From the NCBI GenBank assembly GCA_035942255.1, contig DASZDG010000075.1, positions 1-5,603 of the forward strand: 5,603 bases of DNA. The letters run 5' to 3'. Both the position numbers and the translations under genes were made by a program. Below, one piece after another: positions 5,154 to 5,603 of the stretch. Below the pieces are notes generated by a model. It saw nothing but the letters and a program-made list of their open reading frames with translations, did no database searches and was not told where the DNA came from. The DNA is from JALZEG01 sp035942255 (GTDB lineage Bacteria > Actinomycetota > CADDZG01 > WHSQ01). Each line of letters begins with the position of its first letter. The stretch's first letter is position 1.

Positions 5154-5603
5154 TCCTTCTTGCGGTCGCGGTCGCGGGACGGCTGGACGCGCTTGGGCTC
5201 CCCCGGCATCTTCGGGTAGTCGGGCGGGTACGGCATGTCGCCGTCGCCGTGCTCCTCGTAGAGGTCGAGCAGGGGCTGGAGCGAGTGCGCGACGTCGTCG
5301 ATGGCCGCGTGCGCGTCCCCCACCTCGGCGAACCGCTCCGGCATCGTCGCGACCGAGAAGTCCTCGGGCTGGACGGACCCGAGCTCGTCCCAGGCGAACG
5401 GCGCCGAGACCGGGGCGCCCGGCTTCGGCCGGATGCTGTAGGCCGACGCGATCGTCCGGTCGCGCGCGTTCTGGTTGTAGTCGACGAAGATGCGCTCGCC
5501 GCGCTCCTCCTTCCACCACTTCGTCGTCACCTCGCCGGGCAGGCGCCGCTCGAGCTCGCGCCCGAACGCGATCGCGGCGTGGCGCATGTCGGTGAACGTC
5601 CAC
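5150..5603 (-). CDS. ligD: LigD-type NHEJ polymerase/primase domain protein (C-terminal part, cut by window edge)
   Basis: The frame is open from the right edge (WTFTDMRHAAIAFG...) to a TAG at 5150-5152, giving 150 residues. It is the C-terminal part of the archaeo-eukaryotic primase-type polymerase domain of DNA ligase D. That domain adds ribo- or deoxynucleotides to fill gaps at broken ends in Ku-dependent end joining. The landmarks are VTTKWWKEERGERIFVDYN, the following QNARDRTIASAYSIRP, then PVSAPFAWDEL, PEDFSVAT and ERFAEVGD. From memory, the Asp in IFVDY matches the third metal-binding acidic residue; the first two lie outside the window. After the domain comes a short tail, PYPPDYPKMPGEPKRVQPSR, ending in RDRDRKKD. 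An internal ATG at 5587 is not the real start, since conserved-looking sequence continues upstream. It may be a stand-alone polymerase or the C-end of a Lig-Nuc-Pol fusion; the window cannot tell. Confidence 0.88.
   Translation of the reverse strand, partial: WTFTDMRHAAIAFGRELERRLPGEVTTKWWKEERGERIFVDYNQNARDRTIASAYSIRPKPGAPVSAPFAWDELGSVQPEDFSVATMPERFAEVGDAHAAIDDVAHSLQPLLDLYEEHGDGDMPYPPDYPKMPGEPKRVQPSRDRDRKKD

Noticed and set aside
4224..5603. Long open minus frame through the exonuclease III gene to the right edge
   Set aside because: It is antisense to a textbook ExoIII with all catalytic residues and out of frame with the LigD-type gene. The product is Arg/Val/Asp-rich without domains.
1..5603. 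Defence system, CRISPR array, insertion sequence, tRNA or phage remnant
   Set aside because: There are no spaced direct repeats, transposase motifs, terminal repeats, cloverleaf-like sequence or nuclease/helicase gene sets. Base composition looks uniform across the window.

Overview
The window is very GC-rich and tightly packed, with strong G/C at third codon positions and gaps of only 30-84 bases. It looks like a high-GC actinobacterial chromosome. The style (TANNNT boxes almost touching start codons, stand-alone-type LigD polymerase tail, secreted Gly/Pro-rich small protein) would fit Thermoleophilia/Solirubrobacterales, but that placement is an inference. I see no IS, phage, tRNA, rRNA or CRISPR signature. 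No gap between genes exceeds 84 bases.

Left block, all on the minus strand (1-4205), read from right to left. First comes a small secreted protein of unknown function (3690-4205, GTG start with a good Shine-Dalgarno). Next is a long-chain-type acyl-CoA dehydrogenase (2468-3640). Then comes a seven-helix membrane protein with a large Cys-rich outer domain resembling Vps62/DUF946 (564-2423). Last is the start of a sugar-lactone/alditol-oxidase-type FAD oxidase (1-533) that runs off the left edge. Gaps are 49, 44 and 30 bases. The genes share a direction but no obvious pathway, and two of them appear to carry their own start-proximal promoter.

Right block: an exodeoxyribonuclease III/AP endonuclease (4290-5153, plus strand) is divergent from the secreted-protein gene. 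It converges on the C-terminal part of a LigD-type NHEJ polymerase domain (5150-5603, minus strand, running off the right edge). Their TAG stops share the palindrome CTAG. Both proteins act on DNA ends, so this is a plausible DNA-repair pair.

The most interesting signals are the start-proximal TANNNT boxes at three of the five complete starts (probable leaderless mRNAs), the Vps62-like membrane protein, and the repair-gene pair. I found no clear evidence of a wholly new multi-gene system.
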